Below, in pieces: positions 18,036 to 27,040 of a DNA stretch of 64,000 nucleotides. The position numbers were made by a program, and so were the translations under genes. Where the stretch lies: contig NZ_PTJC01000005.1 of assembly GCF_002934605.1 (NCBI RefSeq), forward strand, positions 1,984,001 to 2,048,000, in the 5' to 3' direction. This DNA is from Neolewinella xylanilytica. GTDB taxonomy: Bacteria > Bacteroidota > Bacteroidia > Chitinophagales > Saprospiraceae. The notes under the pieces are model-generated. The model worked only from the letters and a program-made list of their open reading frames with translations, was not told where the DNA came from and made no database searches. Positions within the stretch are counted from its first letter, which is position 1; the number at the start of each line of letters is the position of its first letter.

Positions 18036-19180
18036 CTCCGGTCGCCTTCGGGGAGGGGAAGCTGCTCGGCGTCGGGGTGGGGTACTCTGGACGTTTCGGA
18101 GGGACTCATTTCCACCCGAGTTTTCGGCAGGTGATCGGGGTAGGTTTCCTGAATCCACCCGATCAGGTGCTCCCGGATGGCACAACGCAGGTTAAAGGTT
18201 TGCCCGCTGTCGGCCGCGCTGGCAATGATGCGGATGGTAATCACGTCCGCGTTGTTGTCCGTTACCGCCACGCCGAACACCTGCTTGTCCCACAGTTCCT
18301 GGGTTTCGGTAAACCGCTGGGCTTCTTCCCGGAGTTTTTGGACGGGAAACGTATAGTCCACGTACATAAACACGCTGCCGATCAGCTGGGTGGTGCTGCG
18401 CGTCCAGTTCTGGAACGTATCGTCAATGAACTTCTGGAGGGGCACGATCAGGCGGCGCTGGTCCCATATTTTCAGGGTCACGTAGGTTAGCGTGATTTCC
18501 TCCACGCGACCGAATTCGCCGTTTACGATCAGGGCGTCGTCGATGCGGATCGGTTGGGTGAAGGCGATCTGAAAGCCGGCCAGGAGGTTAGCGATCGATT
18601 TCTGAGCCGCGAAACCGATGATGATCCCGCCGACGCCCGCCGAGGTGAGCAAACCGGTACCGATGCTGCGTACGGCGTCGAACTGGAGCAGGATAAAGGC
18701 CACCGTAACGATGAAGATGATGATCCCGATTATCCGTTGGATGTACTGCAACTGGGTGAGGATTTTCCGCTCCTGCAGGTTGTTCGAGGTTTCGATGCTG
18801 TAGCGGTGGCGGACGGTATCGGCGGCCACGTTCACAATCCGGATCAGCAGCAGGGCACCGGCGATGTACAGGATCGTCCGCACCATGCGGATACCCCAGT
18901 GCAGGTACCAGGGAGAGGTATCCGGTTCTGGGAAAACGGTGGCCTCGAGTTGGTTCCAGAGGATGACGGTCACCGTCAGGGTTAGCACCCAGTAGAAGGC
19001 GTTCCGGGTATTGTCCACGATGGCTTCCAGCGTGAAGCTTTCCGTGCGCCGACCCGTGCGGCGCAGAATGGCGTAAAGCACCAGCGTGATCAGGGCCGCG
19101 ACCAGCGCGGCAATCCCGAATCGAACGGCCATACGAATGAACGGTGGCGTAGCATTGATAATATCGATAAGGTCATTCAT
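18032..19180 (-). CDS. MscS-family mechanosensitive ion channel
   Basis: 382 residues from the ATG at 19180; a TTG at 19225 would add 15. Hydrophobic helices lie near 15-40, 60-80, 95-120 and 150-175. The pore helix TM3 is rich in Gly/Ala (TSAGVGGIIIGFAAQKSIANLLAGFQI), which is diagnostic when read with the following beta domain (IRIDDALIVNGEFGRVEEITL). The C-terminal alpha/beta region ends in a charged tail. It would open under membrane tension to release solutes. It is the last gene of a minus-strand run that starts with the MORN lipoprotein. Confidence 0.93.
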   Translation of the reverse strand: MNDLIDIINATPPFIRMAVRFGIAALVAALITLVLYAILRRTGRRTESFTLEAIVDNTRNAFYWVLTLTVTVILWNQLEATVFPEPDTSPWYLHWGIRMVRTILYIAGALLLIRIVNVAADTVRHRYSIETSNNLQERKILTQLQYIQRIIGIIIFIVTVAFILLQFDAVRSIGTGLLTSAGVGGIIIGFAAQKSIANLLAGFQIAFTQPIRIDDALIVNGEFGRVEEITLTYVTLKIWDQRRLIVPLQKFIDDTFQNWTRSTTQLIGSVFMYVDYTFPVQKLREEAQRFTETQELWDKQVFGVAVTDNNADVITIRIIASAADSGQTFNLRCAIREHLIGWIQETYPDHLPKTRVEMSPSETSRVPHPDAEQLPLPEGDRS

Positions 19181-19234
19181 CGGCGTGGGGCTCGTTTCAA
19201 AACCGGGAAACAAGGCTGGCCGCAACCGGTTCGC

Positions 19235-20500
19235 TCAATCCGGCTGTTCCGGCGGTAGGACGTGCAGATGCACCACTTCGATCCGGGTATTGCTGACCTC
19301 CAGCATGCGGAAGTTGAAGCCTTCGAGTTCCAGGCTTTCGTCCTGCTCGGGCACCCGCTCGGCGGTGGTCACGATGAAGCCGGAAAGGGTCTGGTAGTCA
19401 CCCTCCGGCAGCGTGAGGCCGTATTTATCGTTCAGGTAGCTGATCTCCAGGCGGCCGCTGAAGCGGTAGTACCCGTTGCCCTCATCGATCTCTACGTACT
19501 CGTCTTCGTCGTATTCGTCTTCAATTTCCCCGAAGATCTCTTCCAGCAGGTCTTCCATGGTGGCCACACCCGCGATGCTGCCGAACTCGTCCACCACACA
19601 AAAGATGCTAAGTTGCTCCTTCACGGCGCGATCGAGTAAATCGGCCACGCGCGCTACTTCCGGTACGAAGGTGATTTCCAGGATACACTGCCGGATAGTG
19701 TCGGGGAACTCCAGCAGCTGCTGATGATGGACGTATCCCAGCACATTGTCAGCGTCGCCATCGATCACGATGAGCCGGCTGAGGTGGGTGTCAATAAATT
19801 TCGCCTCCAGTTCTTCCACGGTGGCCGATACGTCGATGCTTTCGATCTCGGTCCGGGGCACCATACAATCCCGGATGCGGACGTCGGCCAGGTTCAGGGC
19901 ATTGCCGAAGAGCTTGGTGTCGATGGCGGATTCCTGCTCTTCGGAGGTTTGACTGCGGTTCACGAAGTTTTCCAGGTCCAGCCGGGTGAGCACGGTGTCG
20001 AGTTCCGCGCTCGGGCGCTTGAAGAACAACCGCAGCAACCAGTCGCTAACGGTGGTCATCACGATGCTAGGTATCCATAGCAGCGCCTGCAGGATCCGCA
20101 GGGGAAGGGCCCAGAAGTAGAGCGCATTGTCCGAATACATGCGGAAAACCGTCTTGGGGACGTACTCACCGAAGATGAGCACGACAATCGTAATGATCAG
20201 GGTGTTGAGCAGCAGCACCAGGATTTCCGTCTCGATGCCGAGGTAATTGTTCACCATCAGCGTGAGGGGCACCGTCATCAGCGACGTGAAGGCCACCAGG
20301 GCGATGTTGTTCCCGACAAGCATGGTGCTCAGAAACTGGGCTGGCTGCTCGAACCAGCGCGTCAGGATCCGACTGCGGGTATTGTTGCGCTTTTTCTTTA
20401 GCTCGACCCGCAGTTTGTTAGCCGACACGTACGCGATCTCGGAGCCACTGAACAGGGCCGATAGCAACAAGCAAACAATGATGGCGATCGTCAGGCTCAT
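19235..20500 (-). CDS. CNNM/HlyC-CorC family protein (DUF21, CBS pair, CorC_HlyC)
   Basis: 421 residues. An N-terminal DUF21 membrane domain (about 1-180) contains SGSEIAYVSANKLR and a helix with GEYVPKTVFR. Two CBS domains follow (about 200-320), starting VRIDC-like RIRDCMVPRTEIES. A very acidic linker (DEYDEDEYVEID) leads to the C-terminal CorC_HlyC domain with YRFSGRLEISYLND. Members take part in Mg2+/Co2+ efflux or homeostasis, and gliding protein GldE belongs to the same superfamily. No gld gene lies next to it, so I do not call it gldE. Only 9 bp separate it from the nucleotidyltransferase gene. Confidence 0.9.
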   Translation of the reverse strand: MSLTIAIIVCLLLSALFSGSEIAYVSANKLRVELKKKRNNTRSRILTRWFEQPAQFLSTMLVGNNIALVAFTSLMTVPLTLMVNNYLGIETEILVLLLNTLIITIVVLIFGEYVPKTVFRMYSDNALYFWALPLRILQALLWIPSIVMTTVSDWLLRLFFKRPSAELDTVLTRLDLENFVNRSQTSEEQESAIDTKLFGNALNLADVRIRDCMVPRTEIESIDVSATVEELEAKFIDTHLSRLIVIDGDADNVLGYVHHQQLLEFPDTIRQCILEITFVPEVARVADLLDRAVKEQLSIFCVVDEFGSIAGVATMEDLLEEIFGEIEDEYDEDEYVEIDEGNGYYRFSGRLEISYLNDKYGLTLPEGDYQTLSGFIVTTAERVPEQDESLELEGFNFRMLEVSNTRIEVVHLHVLPPEQPD

Positions 20501-20509
20501 GGAGTGAAT

Positions 20510-21514
20510 TTAAAGCTGACCGCCAAAATCGATCTCGGTGTTGTCACCGATGTTAAGGCTATGCCGCATCCCACCGATACTGGCGTCGTTGCCGACCACC
20601 GATTTACGGAGAACGATGTCGTAGATGCGGGCGTAATCGCCGATGATGCTGTCGGACACGATGGCGTTTTCCAGCTTGGAGTTCGCGCCGACCGTGACGT
20701 GGGGGCCAACGATGGAATTGCTGATCACGCAGTCCTCCCCGATGTGGACCGGGTGAATGATGATGCTGTTGTCGTACGGCGGCGGATCGTCGGTCGCGAA
20801 CCCGGGCCGGTCGAGAAAGATGGCGTTGGTTTGCAGCAACACCTCGCGGCGCCCGCAGTCGAACCAGTTGTCCACGCGAATGGCCCGGAGCTCGGTACCC
20901 CATTCCAGCATCCGCGCCAAGGCATCGGTGAGGGGGTATTCGCCGATGCTGCGGATCTTGTGCTCGAGATTATGGGCACAGGCTTCGATGAATTGTTGCA
21001 CCTCCCGGATCTTGTAGCAGCCCACCATGGCCAGGTTGGATTTCGGGATGGTCGGCTTTTCGATGAGGCCGCGGATGTTTCCCTCCGCATCCTGCTCGAC
21101 TACCCCGAACTGCCGTGGATCTTCCACCGTCTTTACGCCGACGCAGCTGGTACGGGAATTGACGAATTCGCTTAGGTCTGCATCGATAATGGCATCGCCG
21201 AAAAAGATCATGATCTGGTCGGCATCCACGTAGTGGTCGCGCGCCAGCCAAATGGCGTGGGCGGACCCCATGCGCTCTTCCTGATTGACGAATTTTGTAT
21301 TCAATTGCGGATAAACCCGCTCGATGTATTCCCGGATCTTTTCCCCGAGGTACCCGATAATGAACACGAAGTCGTTTACCCCGAGCTCGATGAGCTGATC
21401 TACGATGAAGCTTAGAATCGGTTTGCCCGCAACCGGGATGAGGGGTTTAGGCTGGGTGTAGGTAAGGGGTCGCAGACGCATGCCCGCCCCGGCAACGGGG
21501 ATGATGGCTTTCAT
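20510..21514 (-). CDS. sugar-phosphate nucleotidyltransferase (glucose-1-phosphate thymidylyltransferase-like)
   Basis: 334 residues. The NTP-transferase domain opens MKAIIPVAGAGMRLRPLT with the G-x-G-x-R-L-x-P-L-T signature; a Lys in KPLIPVAGKP follows and the metal site is in FFGDAII. A left-handed beta-helix of hexapeptide repeats occupies about 240-330 (VHIGEDCVISNSIVG). It activates a sugar-1-phosphate to an NDP-sugar for cell-surface glycans. Specificity cannot be read with certainty. A TACCTTTA box ends 5 bp before the ATG at 21514 and resembles the -7 promoter element. The gene sits between CNNM and porQ. Confidence 0.92.
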   Translation of the reverse strand: MKAIIPVAGAGMRLRPLTYTQPKPLIPVAGKPILSFIVDQLIELGVNDFVFIIGYLGEKIREYIERVYPQLNTKFVNQEERMGSAHAIWLARDHYVDADQIMIFFGDAIIDADLSEFVNSRTSCVGVKTVEDPRQFGVVEQDAEGNIRGLIEKPTIPKSNLAMVGCYKIREVQQFIEACAHNLEHKIRSIGEYPLTDALARMLEWGTELRAIRVDNWFDCGRREVLLQTNAIFLDRPGFATDDPPPYDNSIIIHPVHIGEDCVISNSIVGPHVTVGANSKLENAIVSDSIIGDYARIYDIVLRKSVVGNDASIGGMRHSLNIGDNTEIDFGGQL

Positions 21515-21568
21515 ATGGTAAAGGTACGTAGGGGGACTGGTTTGTTGGGGTAGACTTACGGAGTCGCC

Positions 21569-22621
21569 TTACCGTATTATCGTCCCCAGGCCCAGCTGGT
21601 TCACTCCGCCACCCAAATGGTAGGTGGTCCGTCCGTAGCTGATGCGAAAGCGTTTCGTCCGCCAACCAAAGCCGAAGCTATAGCCTGCCCCGGAACGAAA
21701 ATCGACCAGTCGGAGTTCGCGCCGGAGGCCGTGGTTGTAGCCCACCCGCAAGCTGAGGTTCCGTTGCTTGCCGATAAGCAGCTCGCCGTTGAAGACGAAG
21801 TGGCGCGCCAGGTTGTCAAAAAACAGGGCGCCCGCTCCCCGGGTATTGTCGGTGCTTTCGTCGTTGATGAGAATAGGGGAATCGTCGGCCGTATTAGGAT
21901 TATCGTACAGCACGTTCCAGCGATCCAGGTAGCGGTAGATGACCGAAAAGCGAAATGGCAGGTACTTGAGTTCCCGGCTCAGTCCGACCTGGAGCTCGAA
22001 GGGCATGGGCTCCCGGTAGCCCCCGTCGGCATAATGGGTGAGCTGCCGGCCGAAGTTGCGGGCCAGGAGGGTGATGCCGAAACGCCCGGAGGTATCGCGG
22101 TAGAAGACCCCGGCGTCGAAGCCGATGCCGAAGCTTCCGTAACCGGCGAGCTGGGAGCCGATCAGCTTCATGTTCACTCCCACCGACAGCCGTTCCTCGA
22201 TTTCGCGCGCCGCCCCGAGGGTAAGCGCGAAATCGCCCGCGCTGAAAGTGCCGATCGCCTGTCCGGTCACGTCCCGGCGCACCAGGTCCGAACCGTAGCC
22301 AACGTACTGCAGCCCGCCCTGCAGCGTGAGTTTCGGGTCGTCGAGGTAGCGGCCGTAAGCCAGGTAGCTGTTGTGGATACCGGCGGGTACGAAGGCGTGG
22401 CTGAGGGCGACCTGACCGTGCATATCGCGATTCAGCAACGCCGGGTTACGGGCCGCAAGCGTGAGGTCGTCGTTCCGTACGGAGATGTGATGGCCCCCCA
22501 GTCCCGCTACGGCGGCGGAGGTGGGCAGGTTCAAAAATTCGTAGGCGGAAATCCCGCCTACCTGGCACGTAAGCGTAGCGGTAAACAGGACCAGGACGGA
22601 AACGAAGCGGCATCGGCTCAT
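21569..22621 (-). CDS. porQ: type IX secretion system protein PorQ
   Basis: 350 residues. After a signal peptide the mature protein begins with the PorQ hallmark YEFLNLPTSAAVAGLGG, followed by S-x-R-N-D-D and NPALL. The remainder is beta-rich with many Gly/aromatic strands, as in the PorV/PorQ/FadL-like barrel group. PorQ with PorZ/PorU/PorV forms the outer-membrane attachment complex that handles T9SS cargo, so it fits the T9SS-tagged protein at 10231. The ATG at 22621 is preferred over a TTG at 22630. Gaps of 26 and 54 bp to its neighbours suggest an operon. Confidence 0.92.
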   Translation of the reverse strand: MSRCRFVSVLVLFTATLTCQVGGISAYEFLNLPTSAAVAGLGGHHISVRNDDLTLAARNPALLNRDMHGQVALSHAFVPAGIHNSYLAYGRYLDDPKLTLQGGLQYVGYGSDLVRRDVTGQAIGTFSAGDFALTLGAAREIEERLSVGVNMKLIGSQLAGYGSFGIGFDAGVFYRDTSGRFGITLLARNFGRQLTHYADGGYREPMPFELQVGLSRELKYLPFRFSVIYRYLDRWNVLYDNPNTADDSPILINDESTDNTRGAGALFFDNLARHFVFNGELLIGKQRNLSLRVGYNHGLRRELRLVDFRSGAGYSFGFGWRTKRFRISYGRTTYHLGGGVNQLGLGTIIR

Positions 22622-22656
22622 ACGGGACAAGATAGGAAAGTCGGCAGGGGCGTGGC

Positions 22657-23316
22657 CTAGTCTGCTGCGTTAAGGTCGGGCGGACGCGTCATATCCGGGG
22701 CCGCCGCCGGGGGCTGCCCGCCTTCCGCCACCTTCCACCTGGCCAAACAGATACCATCCTCGCAGTTCCTGACGGCGATCAACTGGCCCGTTTCGTCGAA
22801 TTGCCAGAGGGTGCCGCTCTCCTTGCCGTCGGTGTACGTGCCGGCGGCCCGCGGCTGGCCGTTTTCGTACCATTCCCGGAAAGGGCCATTTTCCTTATTG
22901 TCCGTAACGGCCACCACCTCCCGGACCCGGCCATTGGGCCAGTACCGGATCCAGTCGTCGCTCATAACGCCCGCCGTGTACCTGCCGCGGAGCCGTAAGT
23001 TCCCCAGGGAATCGTAGGTGATGTACGGCCCGTCGAACTGGCCGTCGCGGTAGGTTTCTACCAGTTCGATTTTTCCGTCGGCGTAGTAGGCGGTTCGTTC
23101 CCCTTGTAGCTGGCCTTGCTCGTACAGTTCCTCGCTGATCAGGTTGCCGGCCGGGTCGTAGCGGCGGGAAAACCCTTCCCGTTCCCCGGTTTCGGGAGAT
23201 ACCTGGTACTCGGTTCGGTAACCCTGCCCGTCCGTTTCTTCTTTTGTTTCGAGCGCCGGGCCGCAGGAGCAGAGCAATAGCGTAAACACCAAGGCTGATT
23301 GGAAACGGATCATCAT
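22657..23316 (-). CDS. MORN/YwqK-type repeat lipoprotein
   Basis: 219 residues with a lipoprotein signal peptide and lipobox L-L-C-S-C. Residues about 30-190 hold at least six copies of a 22-24 residue MORN-like repeat, for example LISEELYEQGQLQGERTAYY and KIELVETYRDGQFDGPYITY, each with the pattern G-x-x-x-G-x-x-x-x-Y/W. The YwqK group was named from a Bacillus antitoxin, but in Bacteroidetes such lipoproteins usually have no toxin partner, and none is seen here. It is probably anchored in the envelope. It is the first gene of the run leading to porQ. Confidence 0.85.
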   Translation of the reverse strand: MMIRFQSALVFTLLLCSCGPALETKEETDGQGYRTEYQVSPETGEREGFSRRYDPAGNLISEELYEQGQLQGERTAYYADGKIELVETYRDGQFDGPYITYDSLGNLRLRGRYTAGVMSDDWIRYWPNGRVREVVAVTDNKENGPFREWYENGQPRAAGTYTDGKESGTLWQFDETGQLIAVRNCEDGICLARWKVAEGGQPPAAAPDMTRPPDLNAAD

Positions 23317-23518
23317 CGGTCAATCGGGTTTGTCTACGGTAGCGTTTTATCCGCCCCCCGCTTTTCGATGTAACGTCAGACCCAACCGAAGTGTTATCGT
23401 CAGCGTCCGGGGTGGGGGAGTAGGACACGGCCGTACCCGGTGGAGCCGTGGCACAATAATTCATCCTTCTTGGTCCGAGGGTTAGGTCGGACCCATTCCT
23501 TTTTTGCACATTTGTACC

Positions 23519-24073
23519 ATGCCGGTTTTTCTGTGTTTTCTCATCCTATGGTTGTCTTCCTGTGGGCCATCCACACCTCCGGATGACGACTCCGATCGGG
23601 CGCCGGCCGAGCGGTCAGCCATCGAGGAGCGTTTGATTACGGAACTGAGTCCGACCGAGGATCTCGCCGGCCGACAGCGGAACGCCATCATCAACCGCGC
23701 CATCGACCGGCATTACGACGTCTACGTGGCCCCGGAAGGCTATTTCTACGAGGTGCTCGACTCGGGGAACTACAATCCGCTCGCTTCCGGCGATATCGTT
23801 TCGGCTCACTACACCGGCTGGTTTTTAGACGGGACCCAATTCGACGGCAGCCGGCGACGGGGCGAACCGCTTCGGTTCCGTATCGGCGACCTCATTCCCG
23901 CCTGGAACCTCGCCCTGCCGCGGGTACGGCCGGGAGCCCGCTTACGTATTCTGACACCGAGTAGCCTGGCCTACGGGACGGAAGGGCTGGTGGCTCCCGA
24001 CGGAGATACGCTGGTGCCGGCAAATGAGCCCCTGGAGTTTTTGATTGAGGAAATTACCATCCTGGAAGAGTAA
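23519..24073 (+). CDS. FKBP-type peptidyl-prolyl isomerase lipoprotein
   Basis: 184 residues. The signal peptide ends in lipobox L-S-S-C. A mostly helical stretch (about 20-70) precedes the FKBP fold (about 75-184), seen as GDIVSAHYTGWFLDGTQFDGSRRRGEPLRF-type sequence broken here as HYTGWF, G-T-Q-F-D-G-S, then LPRVRPGARLRILTP and SSLAYG. It catalyses proline isomerisation for exported proteins. The ATG at 23519 is chosen over a TTG at 23504. A short inverted repeat (GGTCCGA ... TCGGACC, about 23472-23493) lies just upstream. The HTH gene follows after 9 bp. Confidence 0.92.
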   Translation: MPVFLCFLILWLSSCGPSTPPDDDSDRAPAERSAIEERLITELSPTEDLAGRQRNAIINRAIDRHYDVYVAPEGYFYEVLDSGNYNPLASGDIVSAHYTGWFLDGTQFDGSRRRGEPLRFRIGDLIPAWNLALPRVRPGARLRILTPSSLAYGTEGLVAPDGDTLVPANEPLEFLIEEITILEE

Positions 24074-24082
24074 TCCACCACC

Positions 24083-25081
24083 ATGCCACCATCCGATTTT
24101 CAGAGCAGGTACTTTTCGAACCTGAAAAAGCGCTTTTCGAGTAAGCAGGCCATGATCGAGGCGGTGGCCGAGGAACTGCACCTGAGCCGCGACGCCATCT
24201 ACCGGCGGGTAAGGGGAGACAGCCAGCTGACGGCCAACGAACTGGCGACCCTCGCCCGTAGCTTCGAACAGCCGCTTCCCGATGGCCAACAGCACATTCC
24301 CTTTAAATACAATCGGTCGGAAGGAACCATCCGCCGCCCGGAAGACTACTTCGCGCAGCTGGCAACCCACTTCGAGCAGGTGCGGCAATTGACCGACCCC
24401 CGCCTCTATATCGCCAATCCGGGTATTCCGATCTTCTACGAGATGCTATATCCCCGGCTGTTAACGCTAAAGCTCTACGTATACGGTAATACCTGCTGGG
24501 ATTTTCCGGGGTGGCGGGAAATGGCCTTTTCCAACGCCCTGATCGACCCACAACTCCTGGACCTGGCCTTCGAGATGGGCTTAGCTTCGCTGGACATTCC
24601 CGGGGTGGAACTCTGGTCGCTCGGCCTGTTGAATACTACGCTGGACCAGATCGAATACCTCCACGTGGCGGGGCGTTTCGAAGACCCGGAAGGGGCGTTA
24701 TTGTTGCTCGACGATACGGAGCATATGATCAATCACCTTCACGGGATGGCGCGGGTCGGCAAAAAGTATCGCCCCGGCGGACAGCCTACGGAAAATAGCG
24801 CCCCCTTTCGGCCGGTACATAACGAACTGGCCAACAACGACAACGCGATTATCGTGGAGTCGAAGCACCGCAGTACGCTGTTCGTTACCTTCATCACTCC
24901 CAACTTTTTGCAGACCGAGGACGCGCAGACCTGTCGCGTAACCCGCGAATGGTTCGACCGGATGGCGGCTGTGTCCGGTTCGCTGGGGCCGGAAGCCAAT
25001 AAATACCGGGAGTGGTTCTTCAACCGCCTGCGGTCACAGGTCGACCAGGTTCGCCGCCGCGTGCTGGCGGGGGCCTACTGA
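24083..25081 (+). CDS. HTH-domain protein, unknown function
   Basis: 332 residues. Residues about 20-70 form a helix-turn-helix of lambda-repressor style (AVAEELHLSRDAIYRRVRGDSQLTANELATLAR broken by turns at H-L-S-R). The remaining 260 residues are predicted alpha/beta and contain the phrases YGNTCWDFPGW and LLNTTLDQIEYL, which I do not assign to a named domain. Bacteroidetes have many such regulators with an N-terminal HTH and an uncharacterised C-terminal effector region. It follows the FKBP gene by 9 bp and is probably co-transcribed; whether it regulates that gene is unknown. Confidence 0.65.
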   Translation: MPPSDFQSRYFSNLKKRFSSKQAMIEAVAEELHLSRDAIYRRVRGDSQLTANELATLARSFEQPLPDGQQHIPFKYNRSEGTIRRPEDYFAQLATHFEQVRQLTDPRLYIANPGIPIFYEMLYPRLLTLKLYVYGNTCWDFPGWREMAFSNALIDPQLLDLAFEMGLASLDIPGVELWSLGLLNTTLDQIEYLHVAGRFEDPEGALLLLDDTEHMINHLHGMARVGKKYRPGGQPTENSAPFRPVHNELANNDNAIIVESKHRSTLFVTFITPNFLQTEDAQTCRVTREWFDRMAAVSGSLGPEANKYREWFFNRLRSQVDQVRRRVLAGAY

Positions 25082-25094
25082 TGGGACCGGGAAA

Positions 25095-25706
25095 TTAGCG
25101 GCGGACTTGCTGCTCCGGCAGCTGGTAGCTAACGTCGAAATCGTCCAGCACGGCATCCAGAATGCGGTCGTCGCCGATCTCGTATTTCTGCTTGAGTTTG
25201 TGGCCATAGAAGCCCGCGAGCGTGGCCCAATAGCGGGCTGTGAGCCCGCCGCGCAGATCCTTGATCAAATCGTAGATAGGCTCGCCGGTTTCCCGTTCGA
25301 TCATGGATATCAGCACTTTGCCCTGCGTTTTCGACATGCTCTTCAGCGGCTCTTCGAATTTTTCCTCCAGTTCTTTCTGCAGCCGTTTGATGTAGCGGCG
25401 GCGGTCGCGGTTGTTCATGTTCTGGGTCATGTACTCCGTTTCCCGGAAGATCCGAATGGCATCGACGGCGTAGGGGTAAACGCGCTGGGCGTAGATGCGG
25501 TAGCGGCGGTACAATTTGTATTCCTCGTCGGACTCGAAAAATTCGGGCGAACTGACGGAGACATCTCCCAGCTGCGCAATAATGATGGTGTCCCCACAGT
25601 CATCCAGCGTATACGGATAGTAGGACCCGTTCACCTTCGTGTATCCCGTCTGAGCAGTAGCCGAGGCGGCAAGAACTATATAAAGACCGAGAAGTAAAAG
25701 GCGCAT
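25095..25706 (-). CDS. DUF4294 domain-containing exported protein
   Basis: 203 residues starting at the ATG at 25706 with a signal peptide ending A-T-A-Q. The conserved core (about 60-175) includes YKLYRRYRIYAQRVYPYA, RRRYIKRLQKELEEKFEEP and LYG-like GFYGHKLKQKYE. DUF4294 is found almost only in Bacteroidetes and its function is unknown. A longer in-frame start (25847) would run back into the neighbouring lyase gene and lose the signal peptide, so it was rejected. It converges with the HTH gene, 13 bp apart. Confidence 0.85.
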   Translation of the reverse strand: MRLLLLGLYIVLAASATAQTGYTKVNGSYYPYTLDDCGDTIIIAQLGDVSVSSPEFFESDEEYKLYRRYRIYAQRVYPYAVDAIRIFRETEYMTQNMNNRDRRRYIKRLQKELEEKFEEPLKSMSKTQGKVLISMIERETGEPIYDLIKDLRGGLTARYWATLAGFYGHKLKQKYEIGDDRILDAVLDDFDVSYQLPEQQVRR

Positions 25707-25794
25707 AAAGGGGGTTGTCTGACGTAAAGTAAATGCGCGGTGGCCGTATTTCGGTGGGTTCAGTCGGACGATTTGTCGCGCATCCTCCGTCAAT

Positions 25795-26643
25795 TTACGT
25801 AAAAACGGCCAGGCTGGCCTGCATGGCTTCCGCAAAGTCATTGGCATTCACGCCGGTAGGGCGGTTTCCGAAGTATTCAACGAGATGCTCCGTGGGCATA
25901 TTGCCGGTAAGCTCGTCCCGGGCCATCGGGCAGCCGCCAAACCCGCGAATAGCCCCGTCGTACCGTTTACAACCCGCTTCGGCCGCGGCAACTACTTTTT
26001 CCCGCCAGGATGTCGGAGTGGTGTGCAGGTGAGCACCGATTTCCAGGGCGGGATACCGGGGAATCAGGTTGGAAAACAGGTAGGAGATGCTGGCCGGCGA
26101 GCCCACCCCGATCGTATCCGAAAGCTGGAAAATGGAGATATCGAGTCGGGCGAGGCGTTCCAGCCACAATTCGACGACGTCTACGTTCCAGGGGTCACCG
26201 TAGGGATTGCCGAAAGCCATACTCAGGTAAATCACCAGTTCCTTCCCCCGGGCGCGGGTAAGCTCCTGAATCTGTTTAACCCGCTCGACGCTATCGGATA
26301 GGGTGGCGTTCGTATTACGCAACTGAAACGTTTCGCTGACGCTAAAGGGGTAGCCGAGGTAATCGATCTGCTCGTGTTCCAGGGCGGCCACGGCGCCCCG
26401 ACGGTTGGCCACGATGGCGAGCAGTTTCGTATCGGTGTCCTGCAGATCGAGGCCCCGAACGACCTCCGCCGTATCGCGCATCTGAGGGATGGCCTTGGGC
26501 GATACGAAGCTTCCGAAATCAAGGGTGTCGAATCCACAGTGTAGCAACCGCTGCAAATACGCCGTTTTCACCTCCGTAGGGATGAACGCGTGGCGGCCTT
26601 GCATGGCGTCGCGTGGGCATTCTATTATCTTGATTTCTGGCAC
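25795..26643 (-). CDS. hydroxymethylglutaryl-CoA lyase
   Basis: 283 residues if the GTG at 26643 is used. The TIM-barrel enzyme opens IKIIECPRDAMQG, whose catalytic Arg is in C-P-R-D-A. It then shows FDTLDFGSFVSPKAIPQM and LAIVANRRGA; metal-binding His residues lie in GAHLHTTP, and the active-site Cys is in the glycine-rich loop GFGGCPMARDELTGNMPTE. It cleaves HMG-CoA to acetoacetate and acetyl-CoA, as in leucine breakdown. No ATG lies before the first conserved motif; the GTG (V-P-E-I-K) gives the normal length. A much longer frame to 27024 is antisense to a small membrane-protein gene and was rejected. Confidence 0.93.
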   Translation of the reverse strand: MPEIKIIECPRDAMQGRHAFIPTEVKTAYLQRLLHCGFDTLDFGSFVSPKAIPQMRDTAEVVRGLDLQDTDTKLLAIVANRRGAVAALEHEQIDYLGYPFSVSETFQLRNTNATLSDSVERVKQIQELTRARGKELVIYLSMAFGNPYGDPWNVDVVELWLERLARLDISIFQLSDTIGVGSPASISYLFSNLIPRYPALEIGAHLHTTPTSWREKVVAAAEAGCKRYDGAIRGFGGCPMARDELTGNMPTEHLVEYFGNRPTGVNANDFAEAMQASLAVFT

Positions 26644-26727
26644 GTAGAACGGCTTGTTAAGGGATATTTCCCCCTGGATCCGACAACACCTACCGGTGCG
26701 CGGGAGTTTTGTTGCAAAGTTGCGGCT

Positions 26728-26949
26728 ATGCTCAGACACTCCACCACGCTTACGGTCATCGGATTTTTGCTCCTCTTCCTCGGGCTGGTGTCCCTGGTGC
26801 TGAACTACGTCGGCGTCGACATTTTCTTCCTGGCCTGGATCTACGATCTCGGCGTCGGGGTGTCCTTCGCGATCCGTCTGCTGATGGTGCTGATTGGGTT
26901 TACCCTGATTTACATTGCCCAAATCGACTGGGACCGGGAGGACGTCTGA
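26728..26949 (+). CDS. small two-TM membrane protein
   Basis: 73 residues from the ATG at 26728. Two hydrophobic helices (about 8-28 and 42-65) flank a short loop FFLAWIYDLGVGVS, and the C-terminus is acidic (DWDREDV). This matches the small uncharacterised integral membrane proteins common in Bacteroidetes. It diverges from HMG-CoA lyase, with 84 bp between the two start codons. Function unknown. Confidence 0.68.
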   Translation: MLRHSTTLTVIGFLLLFLGLVSLVLNYVGVDIFFLAWIYDLGVGVSFAIRLLMVLIGFTLIYIAQIDWDREDV

Positions 26950-27040
26950 ACGCTCCCGGTCGCTCAGCCGTAGGGGGATACCGAAGCCCGTTAAGTTTGG
27001 CGCCGCTGCGGATAAACGCCCCACCGGGCCGCCATACGGC

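Noticed and set aside
21617-22660. 347-codon plus-strand frame opposite porQ
   Set aside because: Antisense shadow; the minus strand shows the PorQ hallmark motif.
22657-23316. Toxin-antitoxin system (YwqK antitoxin label)
   Set aside because: The protein is a MORN-repeat lipoprotein and no toxin gene is next to it.
26644-27024. N-terminal extension of HMG-CoA lyase
   Set aside because: The extra 127 residues are antisense to a small membrane-protein gene and look nothing like the enzyme family.
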